A stretch of 64,000 nt of DNA from Prevotellaceae bacterium UBA1391 (lineage in GTDB: Bacteria > Bacteroidota > Bacteroidia > Bacteroidales > Bacteroidaceae), in assembly GCA_002305265.1 (NCBI GenBank), contig DBQP01000018.1:95575-159574 (forward strand). Reading direction: 5' to 3'. The translations under genes and the position numbers were made by a program. Positions 33,758 through 41,520 of this stretch are shown in pieces (positions within the stretch are counted from its first letter, which is position 1; the number at the start of each line of letters is the position of its first letter). The notes under the pieces were generated by a model. It was not told where the DNA came from. It saw only the letters and a program-made list of their open reading frames with translations, and searched no databases.

Positions 33758-35980
33758 TTACTTCACGTACACTTTCTTGAACGTTCCGTCCGAGGACTTG
33801 ATGAGCTGCAGACCGCGCTGGTGGTTGACGCGCTGTCCGGCCATGTCATAGCGGATGGCGGGCACGCCTGGCTCGGACGGTACGTTGTCGATGCCTGTCG
33901 GTACGGCAACCGTCACCGCCAGCTGCACCTCCTCCAGCCGGCCGTTGGAGTTGATGCCGATGGTGATGGTGGAGGAACCGTTGGAGAGCGGAGTGATGAG
34001 AAGGTCGCCATGCTGGACTTCGGCGCGCAGGACGAACTCGTCGCTGACGGCCTTGACGCTCTTGACGATGGCGGCGTCGAAGTTGTCGGCATCGGTGGCA
34101 AGCTCCTGCAACGAGACTTTCACGGCCTCCGCGGAAGAGAGGGTGACTTCGTCGGGAGTGGTCACGACGGGTGCTTCGTTGTCGGGGAAGACGGGCACGG
34201 AGGGGAACCAGTAGTTCTGAATCATGGGGAACTCGCCGGTCTGATTGCCCTCGGCGTCGTATTTGCGCACGACGTAGGTGGGGTCGGCATTGCCTTTGTA
34301 GAGGCTGACGTAAGCCTCGTCGCTGACGGGATCGATGCGGAACGAGCTTCCGTAGATGTAGAAGCCATCGGCGGCGTTGGTGAAGTCGAGATAGGTGGAG
34401 AACTCATTCGTGTCGATGTCGTACTTGTAGATTGTGTAGCCGCTGAACCAGGAGGCTTTTCCTCCATTCCAGTAGAGCACGTTTCGCTGCCGGCTGGCCG
34501 AGAAGCAATCGGGCGTCCATGCATACCAGGAGTTGGCCGGGCCGTAGATGCCCTCGGGCAGCGCGATGATCTCGGTCTCCAGGGTCGCGGGATTCAGCTT
34601 GAGCAGGCGGTTGTCGGCCTTTCCGGTGCCCGACTTCGCAGCGAGGCTCAGCCAGAGGTTTCCGTCCTTGGAGAGGACGACCGAGCCGTAGCCCCAGCCG
34701 TCGATGCCGGCAATGGTCTGCTCCACCTGGTCGGTGGAGGGGTTGATGACGAGCAGGCCATCGGCTTGGTGTACGGCAAACACGCGGTCGTTCACACGCA
34801 CCATGCAGCCTATCTGCCCGCTGTAGACCTGATCGTAGGCCGAACCGTCTGCGCTGGCAACGCCGGTGACGTCGCCCGCGAACTCCAGACGGTCGAGATC
34901 GAGGATGCGGATGCCGTTGCTGGTGCCCACGTAGGCCTTGTGCTCGTCGACGCCGAGGAAGAAACGGCCGTCGCCGCCATTCTCACCCAACGTCTGAAAC
35001 TGCTTGACCACTTTCATCGTCTTGGCATCAAGCACCGTGAGGCGTGCGCCGGTGATGGCCGCACCGGGGTCTTTCGCCTGCTTGCTCATGACGTAGAAGC
35101 GGCCTCCATATATCTGGCCATGCGGAGAGGAGGCACCCAGCTCGACGCCGGGGTTTTCCTTCTGCACGACGCGATAGACCCACTCGCCCTCGTCGGAGAG
35201 GAAATTGATGGTTGAATTCTGGTGGCCATACCATTCCTCGTTGACGAAAAACGTGCCACGCGTGTAGTCGGCCGTGGCACTTGGCGCACCGACATACTCG
35301 ACGACACCCGTCATGTCGCCGCCATCCCAGTTGGTCATATCCCCCATGAACGACCATCCGTCAATACAGCCGTCCGTGAGGATTCTGCTGGAGGCGCCTA
35401 CGGGCGAATACTCGTATTCCTCGGCAACGCCCGCCGACGTCCAATAGCTCCAATAGCCACTGCTCCAGCCGGATTGCCAGCGGTCGTCCGGGTCGTTGGA
35501 GCTGAAGCGGCCGAACGCATAGGTGCCGCAGTCGTAGATGCCCTCCACCAAATCGTAGGAGACACCTTTTGCGACCAACTGGATATTGCCGCTGCCATTG
35601 AGGTCATAGCCCAAGCCGCCGATGGTGATGCCAAACTCCGTGTCGCCATTGACGAGCATGTAAAAACGGGGGTCGGCCGCTGCGATGTCGCGCAGCATGT
35701 CTGCGCCCGTCGACTCGTCGGTGAAACGGTAGCCCCATACCAAATTGGTGTTGTTGCCCTTGCCGTCATTCCATTTCACCACCAAGGCGGCCTTGAAGGA
35801 GGCATCTGCATCGCCCACCCAGTACTTGATCTGGTCGAAGTCGACGGGAATTGCAGTTGCTGACCGTGTGGATCGAGCTGCCTTGGCATGCGCACGGGGC
35901 ACGCCTTGCACGGACGTCTGTGCGAAAGCCAGTGTGCAACCGACCCACAGCATCAGGATAAAGTAAAGTCTTTTTTGCAT
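33758..35980 (-). CDS. Surface beta-propeller protein (DUF5074-like) with T9SS tail, B12 locus
   Basis: A 740-residue exported protein, last gene of the B12 operon. Signal peptide 1 to about 20 (ends LAFAQ). The N-terminal domain (about 45-290) begins PVDFDQIKYWVGDADASFKAALVVKWNDG. A beta-propeller follows (about 300-580: YGGRFYVMSKQAKDPG, RLTVLDAKTM, GIRILDLDRLEF, GLLVINPSTDQVEQTIAG), resembling the B12-binding BtuG propeller. Next is a cadherin-like domain (EAPVVTTPDEVTLSSAEAV). The C-terminus GIDNVPSEPG...YDMAGQRVNHQRGLQLIKSS is a T9SS sorting tail. It lies 55 bp after the preceding lipoprotein gene. A role in capturing cobamides is inferred from the operon. Confidence 0.82.
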   Translation of the reverse strand: MQKRLYFILMLWVGCTLAFAQTSVQGVPRAHAKAARSTRSATAIPVDFDQIKYWVGDADASFKAALVVKWNDGKGNNTNLVWGYRFTDESTGADMLRDIAAADPRFYMLVNGDTEFGITIGGLGYDLNGSGNIQLVAKGVSYDLVEGIYDCGTYAFGRFSSNDPDDRWQSGWSSGYWSYWTSAGVAEEYEYSPVGASSRILTDGCIDGWSFMGDMTNWDGGDMTGVVEYVGAPSATADYTRGTFFVNEEWYGHQNSTINFLSDEGEWVYRVVQKENPGVELGASSPHGQIYGGRFYVMSKQAKDPGAAITGARLTVLDAKTMKVVKQFQTLGENGGDGRFFLGVDEHKAYVGTSNGIRILDLDRLEFAGDVTGVASADGSAYDQVYSGQIGCMVRVNDRVFAVHQADGLLVINPSTDQVEQTIAGIDGWGYGSVVLSKDGNLWLSLAAKSGTGKADNRLLKLNPATLETEIIALPEGIYGPANSWYAWTPDCFSASRQRNVLYWNGGKASWFSGYTIYKYDIDTNEFSTYLDFTNAADGFYIYGSSFRIDPVSDEAYVSLYKGNADPTYVVRKYDAEGNQTGEFPMIQNYWFPSVPVFPDNEAPVVTTPDEVTLSSAEAVKVSLQELATDADNFDAAIVKSVKAVSDEFVLRAEVQHGDLLITPLSNGSSTITIGINSNGRLEEVQLAVTVAVPTGIDNVPSEPGVPAIRYDMAGQRVNHQRGLQLIKSSDGTFKKVYVK

Positions 35981-36035
35981 AACGAAACTGTTTAAATGAA
36001 ACGATTGTTGATGTAACCTAAGATATTTCTATGTT

Positions 36036-37277
36036 TCAATCATCGAGCAAGGGGGCGCCGGAGATGGAGGTGCTGGCGGCGACGGCGATGTGAAGGTCCT
36101 GCGCCCGCGCCACCTCGGTGCTGGTCTCGCCCATCCATCCGCAGTATTGCAGCACACCGGTGCGCACACGGATGAAGTCGGCTCCCGGCAAGCTGACAGG
36201 CTGTCCCTGCTGGTCCACCGCCCATGCGATATCGAACGAGCAAAGGTCGGCGGCGGTGTTGGGGTGGTTGTCGGTATAGCCCCAGGGGTAGGAATAGAGG
36301 ACGTAGTAGGTTCCCATACGGCTCTCGTCGACGCCGTTCGGCGCCAGGAGAGTTCCGCGGAAGGTGAGCTCGTCCTCCGCGATCCACTTGGGGTAGTAGT
36401 CCTGCGTGTGGTACATATTCTTCGCGAGATAGCCCGTCTGTCCTCGGTTGTCGCGCCAAGGGATGTAGATGGTGTCGGTGAGCGTGCCCATGATGTTGGG
36501 GATGGGCTGGTGGTCGGCGGGGCGGCTGTAGGTGATCTCATAGCCATGGAGCGTCTCAGGCTTGTAGTACTCGCTGCCCGCCAGCTCGTACCATTCGTCA
36601 TCGTCGGGCTGGCCGTTGCAGTTGCGGTCGAAGGCAACCTCCACGATTCCTGGCTCGGCCGATCCGCCCTGCCGCGCATGGTAGTCGGGGATGTCGCTGT
36701 AGAAGGCATTTCCCTTGATGCTGAAATCTTTCTCTCCCGGCACGTTCACGACGGTGTGGTCGAAGGCGAAGGTGACGTAGCCGCCGTATGACCCCAGCGT
36801 GATCATCGCATCGTTCACCAGGTGGTCCTCTGCCTTCTGCCGCATGGACGCCTCCGTGTCGCCCGCCTCATAGGAAGGCATGGTATTGACAAACTGGCCG
36901 GGGGCGGGACGATATTCGAGCACAGAGGCCGTATAGGGTGAATACTCCGTTTCCTCGTGCACGACCGTGACAAGGAACGACTTCTGGAAGCCACGCAGTC
37001 CGTCGCCCAGCGTATAGGTGATGGGGTATGTTCCCTCCTTTTCGGCGAGGAAAATGTACGTGCGCTCTGTCGAGAGCAATGAGTCGCGCCCGTCGGCCAG
37101 TCGCAGGGTCCAGCGGTAGGCCTGTCCCTCGTATGCAGGCTCCAGACGCAGCTTGCGCATGCGCTCTACGTAGTAATAGTCGTTGAGCCCTGACGCCACG
37201 TTGTCTGCACTGTCGTGGCAGGCTGTCAACAAGATCGTCAGACAGAGCAAAAGGATTCTGATTGTCGTCTTCATCAT
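36036..37277 (-). CDS. B12-locus surface lipoprotein (BtuH-like by context)
   Basis: A 413-residue lipoprotein (MMKTTIRILLLCLTILLTAC). An Ig/PKD-like N-terminal part (YRWTLRLADGRDSLLSTERTYIF, GTYPITYTLGDG) precedes a larger jelly-roll-like region (about 140-400) with GSYGGYVTFAFDHTVVNV, VEVAFDRNCNGQPDDDEWYEL (an Asp-rich, perhaps Ca2+-binding loop) and ADFIRVRTGVLQYCGWMG. Similar cell-surface proteins occur beside btuB in gut Bacteroidetes, where BtuH binds cobalamin. It lies 10 bp after the propeller lipoprotein gene, so the genes are co-transcribed. The ligand is not shown by sequence. Confidence 0.75.
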   Translation of the reverse strand: MMKTTIRILLLCLTILLTACHDSADNVASGLNDYYYVERMRKLRLEPAYEGQAYRWTLRLADGRDSLLSTERTYIFLAEKEGTYPITYTLGDGLRGFQKSFLVTVVHEETEYSPYTASVLEYRPAPGQFVNTMPSYEAGDTEASMRQKAEDHLVNDAMITLGSYGGYVTFAFDHTVVNVPGEKDFSIKGNAFYSDIPDYHARQGGSAEPGIVEVAFDRNCNGQPDDDEWYELAGSEYYKPETLHGYEITYSRPADHQPIPNIMGTLTDTIYIPWRDNRGQTGYLAKNMYHTQDYYPKWIAEDELTFRGTLLAPNGVDESRMGTYYVLYSYPWGYTDNHPNTAADLCSFDIAWAVDQQGQPVSLPGADFIRVRTGVLQYCGWMGETSTEVARAQDLHIAVAASTSISGAPLLDD

Positions 37278-37287
37278 ACACGAAAGT

Positions 37288-38442
37288 TTATTGGGTCAGA
37301 AATACCATGTGCGCCGGAATGTCGCCGGTGCGCCGGCTCCACTTGAGCCGCCCCTCCTTGGAGTAGCAATGGAGCACACCGCTGGAGACGTAGTTCTTGG
37401 CATCCGTGACATAGATGTCGCGCGTCTCCGGATGAATGTTGATGCCGTAAGGAATGGTGATGTTTCGCTCCGTACCGTCGGTGATGAACGAGGAACTCAC
37501 TTTCTGCTTCGTTCGCGTGTTGATGATGCCGTAGGTGATGGTGTTGCTCTGCGTGTAGTTGTTCCACTCCGTGCTGTAGTAATAGAGCGAGTCGCCGCTG
37601 ATACAGAAGTTGGAGCAAGGAATATCGAGCGTGTCGGTGACGCCCATCTCGTTGCGTCCTGTCTTCTTTGCCAACACGTAGAGACGGGAAGGAGTGGTCT
37701 GGTAGTCGCCGCGTGAGTTCACCCACAGCTTGCCCTCTGCGTCGGCCTTGATGCGGTGAAGGTTGATGCCCACAGGTATCTTCTCGATTTGCTTGAAGCC
37801 CTCGATCTCGATGACGGAAACGGTATTGTCGTAGTGGGGAGCCATATAGCCGCCCGAGTTGGCCACGTAGATGTATTGCCCAAGCACGCAGAGCTCATCG
37901 GGCTGGAAGCCCACGGTGCATTTGGCTACGGTTTTCATCGTGAGCGTGTCAATCTTATATACTGCGCCGCGCACGGCGTTGGGGTTGTTGAGCTGTACAG
38001 GTCCCACGTAGGAGGTGGCATAGGCGAAACCACGGTGAAAGCGCACATAGCGCACGTTGGGAATATCAATCTGCCCGATGCGCCGAGCCGTATACGCGTC
38101 GAGCACCTCTATCTTGTTGGAGCAGTTGACCACCACGTAAAGTCGGGAGCCATAAATCTGAATATCGTTGCCCACGTCGCCCAGCTCTTTGATGACCGTA
38201 GGATTGCGCTCCGCGTACAAATTGCGCACGTAGTAGCCCTGCACGAAGTCCAAGTAGTCCAACGTGCACTTGTTGCTGCCCATATTGCCCTCGTTCAGCA
38301 GGTACATTCCCTCCACCGCCCCAAAAGGAGTCGACAAGTTGGGAATGAGTTCGTGCTCCGTAGGCACCACCACCTCTTCCTCTCGGCAGGCCACGAGGGA
38401 AAGTGCCGCAAGGCAACATGTGATGAAGCGTCCAAATCTCAT
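37288..38442 (-). CDS. BtuG-like beta-propeller surface lipoprotein
   Basis: A 384-residue lipoprotein (MRFGRFITCCLAALSLVAC, C19). YncE-like propeller blades are evident: EGMYLLNEGNMGSNKCTLDYLD, RLYVVVNCSNKIEVLDAYTAR, AVYKIDTLTMKTVAKCTVGFQPDEL, NTVSVIEIEGFKQIEKIPVG and RDIYVTDAKNYVSSGVLHCYSKEG. In Bacteroides thetaiotaomicron BtuG of this fold caps BtuB and binds B12 with extreme affinity. Here it directly follows btuB and is under the same cobalamin riboswitch, which supports the same role. Confidence 0.85.
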   Translation of the reverse strand: MRFGRFITCCLAALSLVACREEEVVVPTEHELIPNLSTPFGAVEGMYLLNEGNMGSNKCTLDYLDFVQGYYVRNLYAERNPTVIKELGDVGNDIQIYGSRLYVVVNCSNKIEVLDAYTARRIGQIDIPNVRYVRFHRGFAYATSYVGPVQLNNPNAVRGAVYKIDTLTMKTVAKCTVGFQPDELCVLGQYIYVANSGGYMAPHYDNTVSVIEIEGFKQIEKIPVGINLHRIKADAEGKLWVNSRGDYQTTPSRLYVLAKKTGRNEMGVTDTLDIPCSNFCISGDSLYYYSTEWNNYTQSNTITYGIINTRTKQKVSSSFITDGTERNITIPYGINIHPETRDIYVTDAKNYVSSGVLHCYSKEGRLKWSRRTGDIPAHMVFLTQ

Positions 38443-38512
38443 TTGACGTTGCAGATTATAGTTTGACGTTGCTGAATATAGTTTGTCGTTGCTGATAATT
38501 ATAGTTGATACT
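38443..38512. repeat. Short direct repeats (20-22 bp) between btuB and the btuG-like gene
   Basis: G(A/T)CGTTGC(A/T)GA followed by an AT-rich TATAGTT occurs three times at 38450, 38470 and 38490. The first interval is 20 bp, so this array departs from the general 22-bp period. Confidence 0.7.
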
Positions 38513-38521
38513 CAAGCCGTC

Positions 38522-40549
38522 TCAGATCTCCACGCTCAGCGTCGCCCGCCAGTTGCGTTGAGGCATGGGATAGTTGAGAATCACGTCGTAGTCTTGCGCA
38601 AGCAGATTATTGACTTCCATTTGCGCACGCCAGCGCAACTTCCACAAGCGGAAGTCCTTGGAGATGGAGATGTCGTGGGTATACCAAGGCTGCGTGTGGT
38701 TGTAGATGATGTTCTCCTGCTGATTATACCGTTCGCCGGTGTAAATGAAACTATAGTTGAGCGCCCATCCGTTCCACGCCAACTGAACAGCAGCCGATCC
38801 GCTGTGCCAGGGGATGTAGGGTATTTGGTCGCGGTAGTACGTATCTGCATGGTTCGTCACGTCGATGGCGTCCTGATAAGTGTATTGCAAACGTGCCGTG
38901 ACAAAAAAGTCGCGCATAGGCTGCAAGGTGAGGTTGGCCGTCGCGTCCACGCCGGTGATGTGCACGCGTCCCAGATTGAGCATCGTCCAGCGGAACTGCG
39001 CGCCCTTCGGATAGGCCACGATTTTGTCAGTAACAAAGTTCCTATATCCATCCAAACTCATCTCCAGCCGAGTGAACACGCCTTGCTGATGATACTTACT
39101 TTTGTAGGCCACACCCAGATTGTATTGCTCGACAGTTTCCGGCTTGAGACGCGCATTGCCTATCTCCGCATAGTAGAGATCATTGAACGTAGGCATGCGG
39201 AAACTGCGTTTGGCAAAAGCCCGCAGCGAGAGCCCGACGTGGCGCAGCGGAGTGATGGACGCAAAAACAGCCGGTGTCCACACGCTCCTTGCGCCGGGCG
39301 ATTCGGCCAGTCGGACCCGATCGTCCACATGATTGTACACCACGCTCCCCTGCACGCTCAAGACGCCCAGGTGGAGCGCCGTCGCAGCAGACAGGAAATG
39401 ATGCCAGCGAACAGGGTAGACAAAGCCTTGCATGTCCGCATCCATCTCATTCCACTGCACATCGTAGGCAACCGACACGTCCCACCATCTCGTCACGTTG
39501 TAGAGGTGGGAAGTAGAGAGATAGAACTCTTTCTGGCGATAGACATTGTCTATCATCATCACCGTCGTGTCCTTGTTGACGTATTTCGTGAGGTAATACG
39601 CATACTTGGCGGCGAGACGCGCGTGATAGCGCTCCGTGACGTCTTTGTCGATGCTGCCCTGCAGGAAAGAGTTGTTGTCCCAGATGCGCTCGCCACGTCG
39701 CCACACATTGTTGACGATGGCGCCTGGCACACCGCGCTCCGACGTATAGTTATACGCTTTCAGCATCCACTTTCCGCCAGCAAACTGCCCAAACAGAGCG
39801 CCCTCCAAGCGTGTGGCCCGCACGTCGCCGTTCTGTCTGACGGCCGTCGTGTCGTACATGATCTGGTCCGTCATGACGCCTTTGCGTCGGTAGCGGAACT
39901 TATATTCTCCGTTGCTCGACACCCATTCAGCACTAAAAGAGGCCTGCACCGCGTCCGACAACTTCTGCTCCACCAACAGCGAGGGATTGATCAGTCCGAA
40001 AGAACCGGTGCGCAGCTTGAGCTTGAGGTGGTAGTGCTCCCCATCCTCGAACACCGGGCGGCGTGTCCACATGTAGATGGAGCCGGCCGAGTTGAAGTCT
40101 TTGGCCGACTGGAAGATTTCGCTCTTTTGTCCATTATACAGCGAAATCGTCTGAATGTTGTCGAGGGAGAACTGTCCAAGGTCCACCTGTCCGTTCTGGG
40201 CGTTCGCCAGTTGAATACCATCGTAGAAGACACCCACATGGTTGGTGCCCATCGAACGTATGTTGACCGTCTTGATACCACCCACTCCGCCATAGTCCTT
40301 GAGCTGCACACCGGCAAAGAAACGCAGGGCGTCAGCCACGTTCAGACTGTTGAGCCGCTCCAGCTCGGTGCCGCTCAGCCGTTGGGAGGGAATGGCGCCC
40401 TCCTGCCGCTCACCTCTCACGACGACCTCCTTCAGCTTGAGCTCCAGCTTGCTCGGAGCGAGACTGTCCACCGGAGCCATGGTTTGTGCAGACAGATGGT
40501 TGGCCGTCAACAAGGTGAGGCTGAAGAAAAAGACATAAAAAAAGCGCAT
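38522..40549 (-). CDS. btuB: TonB-dependent vitamin B12 receptor BtuB
   Basis: A 675-residue outer-membrane receptor. Signal peptide (MRFFYVFFFSLTLLTANHLSAQ), plug domain (about 30-150) with LKEVVVRGERQEGAIPSQRLSG, LNVADALRFFAGVQLKDYGGVGGIKTVNIRSMG and VFYDGIQLANAQNGQVDLGQ, then a barrel ending NWRATLSVEI. The assignment to B12 rests on the cobalamin riboswitch 170 bp upstream and the following BtuG-like genes. ATG at 40549 is used; a TTG nine bases upstream would only add three residues. Confidence 0.92.
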   Translation of the reverse strand: MRFFYVFFFSLTLLTANHLSAQTMAPVDSLAPSKLELKLKEVVVRGERQEGAIPSQRLSGTELERLNSLNVADALRFFAGVQLKDYGGVGGIKTVNIRSMGTNHVGVFYDGIQLANAQNGQVDLGQFSLDNIQTISLYNGQKSEIFQSAKDFNSAGSIYMWTRRPVFEDGEHYHLKLKLRTGSFGLINPSLLVEQKLSDAVQASFSAEWVSSNGEYKFRYRRKGVMTDQIMYDTTAVRQNGDVRATRLEGALFGQFAGGKWMLKAYNYTSERGVPGAIVNNVWRRGERIWDNNSFLQGSIDKDVTERYHARLAAKYAYYLTKYVNKDTTVMMIDNVYRQKEFYLSTSHLYNVTRWWDVSVAYDVQWNEMDADMQGFVYPVRWHHFLSAATALHLGVLSVQGSVVYNHVDDRVRLAESPGARSVWTPAVFASITPLRHVGLSLRAFAKRSFRMPTFNDLYYAEIGNARLKPETVEQYNLGVAYKSKYHQQGVFTRLEMSLDGYRNFVTDKIVAYPKGAQFRWTMLNLGRVHITGVDATANLTLQPMRDFFVTARLQYTYQDAIDVTNHADTYYRDQIPYIPWHSGSAAVQLAWNGWALNYSFIYTGERYNQQENIIYNHTQPWYTHDISISKDFRLWKLRWRAQMEVNNLLAQDYDVILNYPMPQRNWRATLSVEI

Positions 40550-40724
40550 ATCTTGCAATAATTTCTTTGGTTGCGGTCTTTCTTGACGTTCAACCCATTA
40601 TTGCAGTATGCGCATCCAGTTGCATGCAGTCGACTTTGCCTTGTGTCCAAAGTCACACACACGAATGATGAGGCTATTGCCTATGTGCTCGCACCGTCCG
40701 TTACCCGCAGACCGAATAATCGAT

Positions 40725-40890
40725 TGAAGCAACGGCAGGTCTTCTGACTCATCCCAGACATCATCGCCTTCCCAGCTTTCCAGCCAGTGACTTTTCTTGT
40801 TGATGATGTCCGAATCCTGCTCTTCACGCGCAGGAGGGAAACACAGCAACGGGAATTGTTGGGGACTCTCACCCCATTCCCTTTTAATCT
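40725..40890 (-). promoter_or_regulatory. Cobalamin riboswitch
   Basis: On the minus strand the leader contains, in order, AAAAGGGAATGGGGTG (about 40875-40885 leftwards), GAGAGTCCCCAACAATTCCCG, GTTGCTGTG and the B12 box AGTCAGAAGACCTGCC (40734-40749). These are the conserved core elements of the AdoCbl riboswitch class. The sequence between it and btuB (40550-40724) should hold the expression platform. It would switch off the B12 uptake operon when cobamide is abundant. Confidence 0.93.
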
Positions 40891-40928
40891 CGGCCACAAA
40901 AAATGCAGCCCAAGAACCAATTGCGCTG

Positions 40929-40936
40929 CAAAGTTA
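40929..40936 (-). promoter_or_regulatory. Promoter -7 box of the B12 operon
   Basis: CAAAGTTA on the + strand is TAACTTTG on the coding strand, just upstream of the riboswitch. A CAAA at 40959-40962 could be the -33 element but the spacing (22 bp) is slightly long. Confidence 0.75.
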
Positions 40937-41256
40937 GTAGTTTTCAGTTTAAGCCGCACAAAATCCAAAGGTTTATTATAGAATTTTAACCGAAGCACAA
41001 TACAGGCTGAGCCGCAGCCTCGCAACACCCAAGGGCCGCGTCATTTGGAAGCAAATCGAACTTAAAAATATAAACGACAAGCATTTAAACCCACCACATA
41101 CCCGATAAAACATAGAGTATCCCGCTGAGGCAAATGACCCATCCGGCAGATTCTCTCACAGAAATCACGGCAGAAAAAATTTTATAATGCATGATTTATC
41201 ATGCTCATCCCTGCTATTGCATGGCCACCAATGAGCAGAACCCGCAGTCAAAACAC

Positions 41257-41303
41257 GACAAAAAGAAGATGGGATTCCGCCTTCAAGACAGAAACCCCAT
41301 CTC
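41257..41303 (-). terminator. Terminator of the GH115 operon
   Basis: On the minus strand GAGATGGGGTTTC and GGAATCCCATCTTC form a hairpin that is followed by TTCTTTTTGT. It is about 220 bp after the GH115 stop codon. Between 40985 and 41256 I see nothing identifiable. Confidence 0.75.
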
Positions 41304-41403
41304 ACTTCCATACATTGATGCGCCATGCCTTATGGCCACTTGCCCATGATCGAGCTTGCCTGTTCCCCTTCTCCACCTCGGATTCCCGCAGGCCAAGCCA
41401 GCC

Positions 41404-41513
41404 CTCAGCGCACAAGGAGCTGTCTGAACGCGCACAACGAGGTGCCAGAGCACGCACAACGACAGCAAGAACTCGGAAAGCGGAATCGCAACCAGCGGCG
41501 CCTTCGCTGGTGA
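41404..41513. repeat. 22-bp-period array downstream of the GH115 gene
   Basis: Units starting at 41404, 41426, 41448, 41470 and 41492 share (G)CGCACAA(G/C)GA-like sequence; the clearest are GAACGCGCACAACGAGG at 41426 and GAGCACGCACAACGACAG at 41448. The last unit contains a small ACCAGCG/CGCTGGT hairpin next to the stop codon. Confidence 0.7.
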
Positions 41514-41520
41514 GGAGCGC

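Noticed and set aside
38483..40561. Long plus-strand open frame opposite btuB
   Set aside because: It is an antisense shadow; btuB is supported by its riboswitch, signal peptide and plug motifs.
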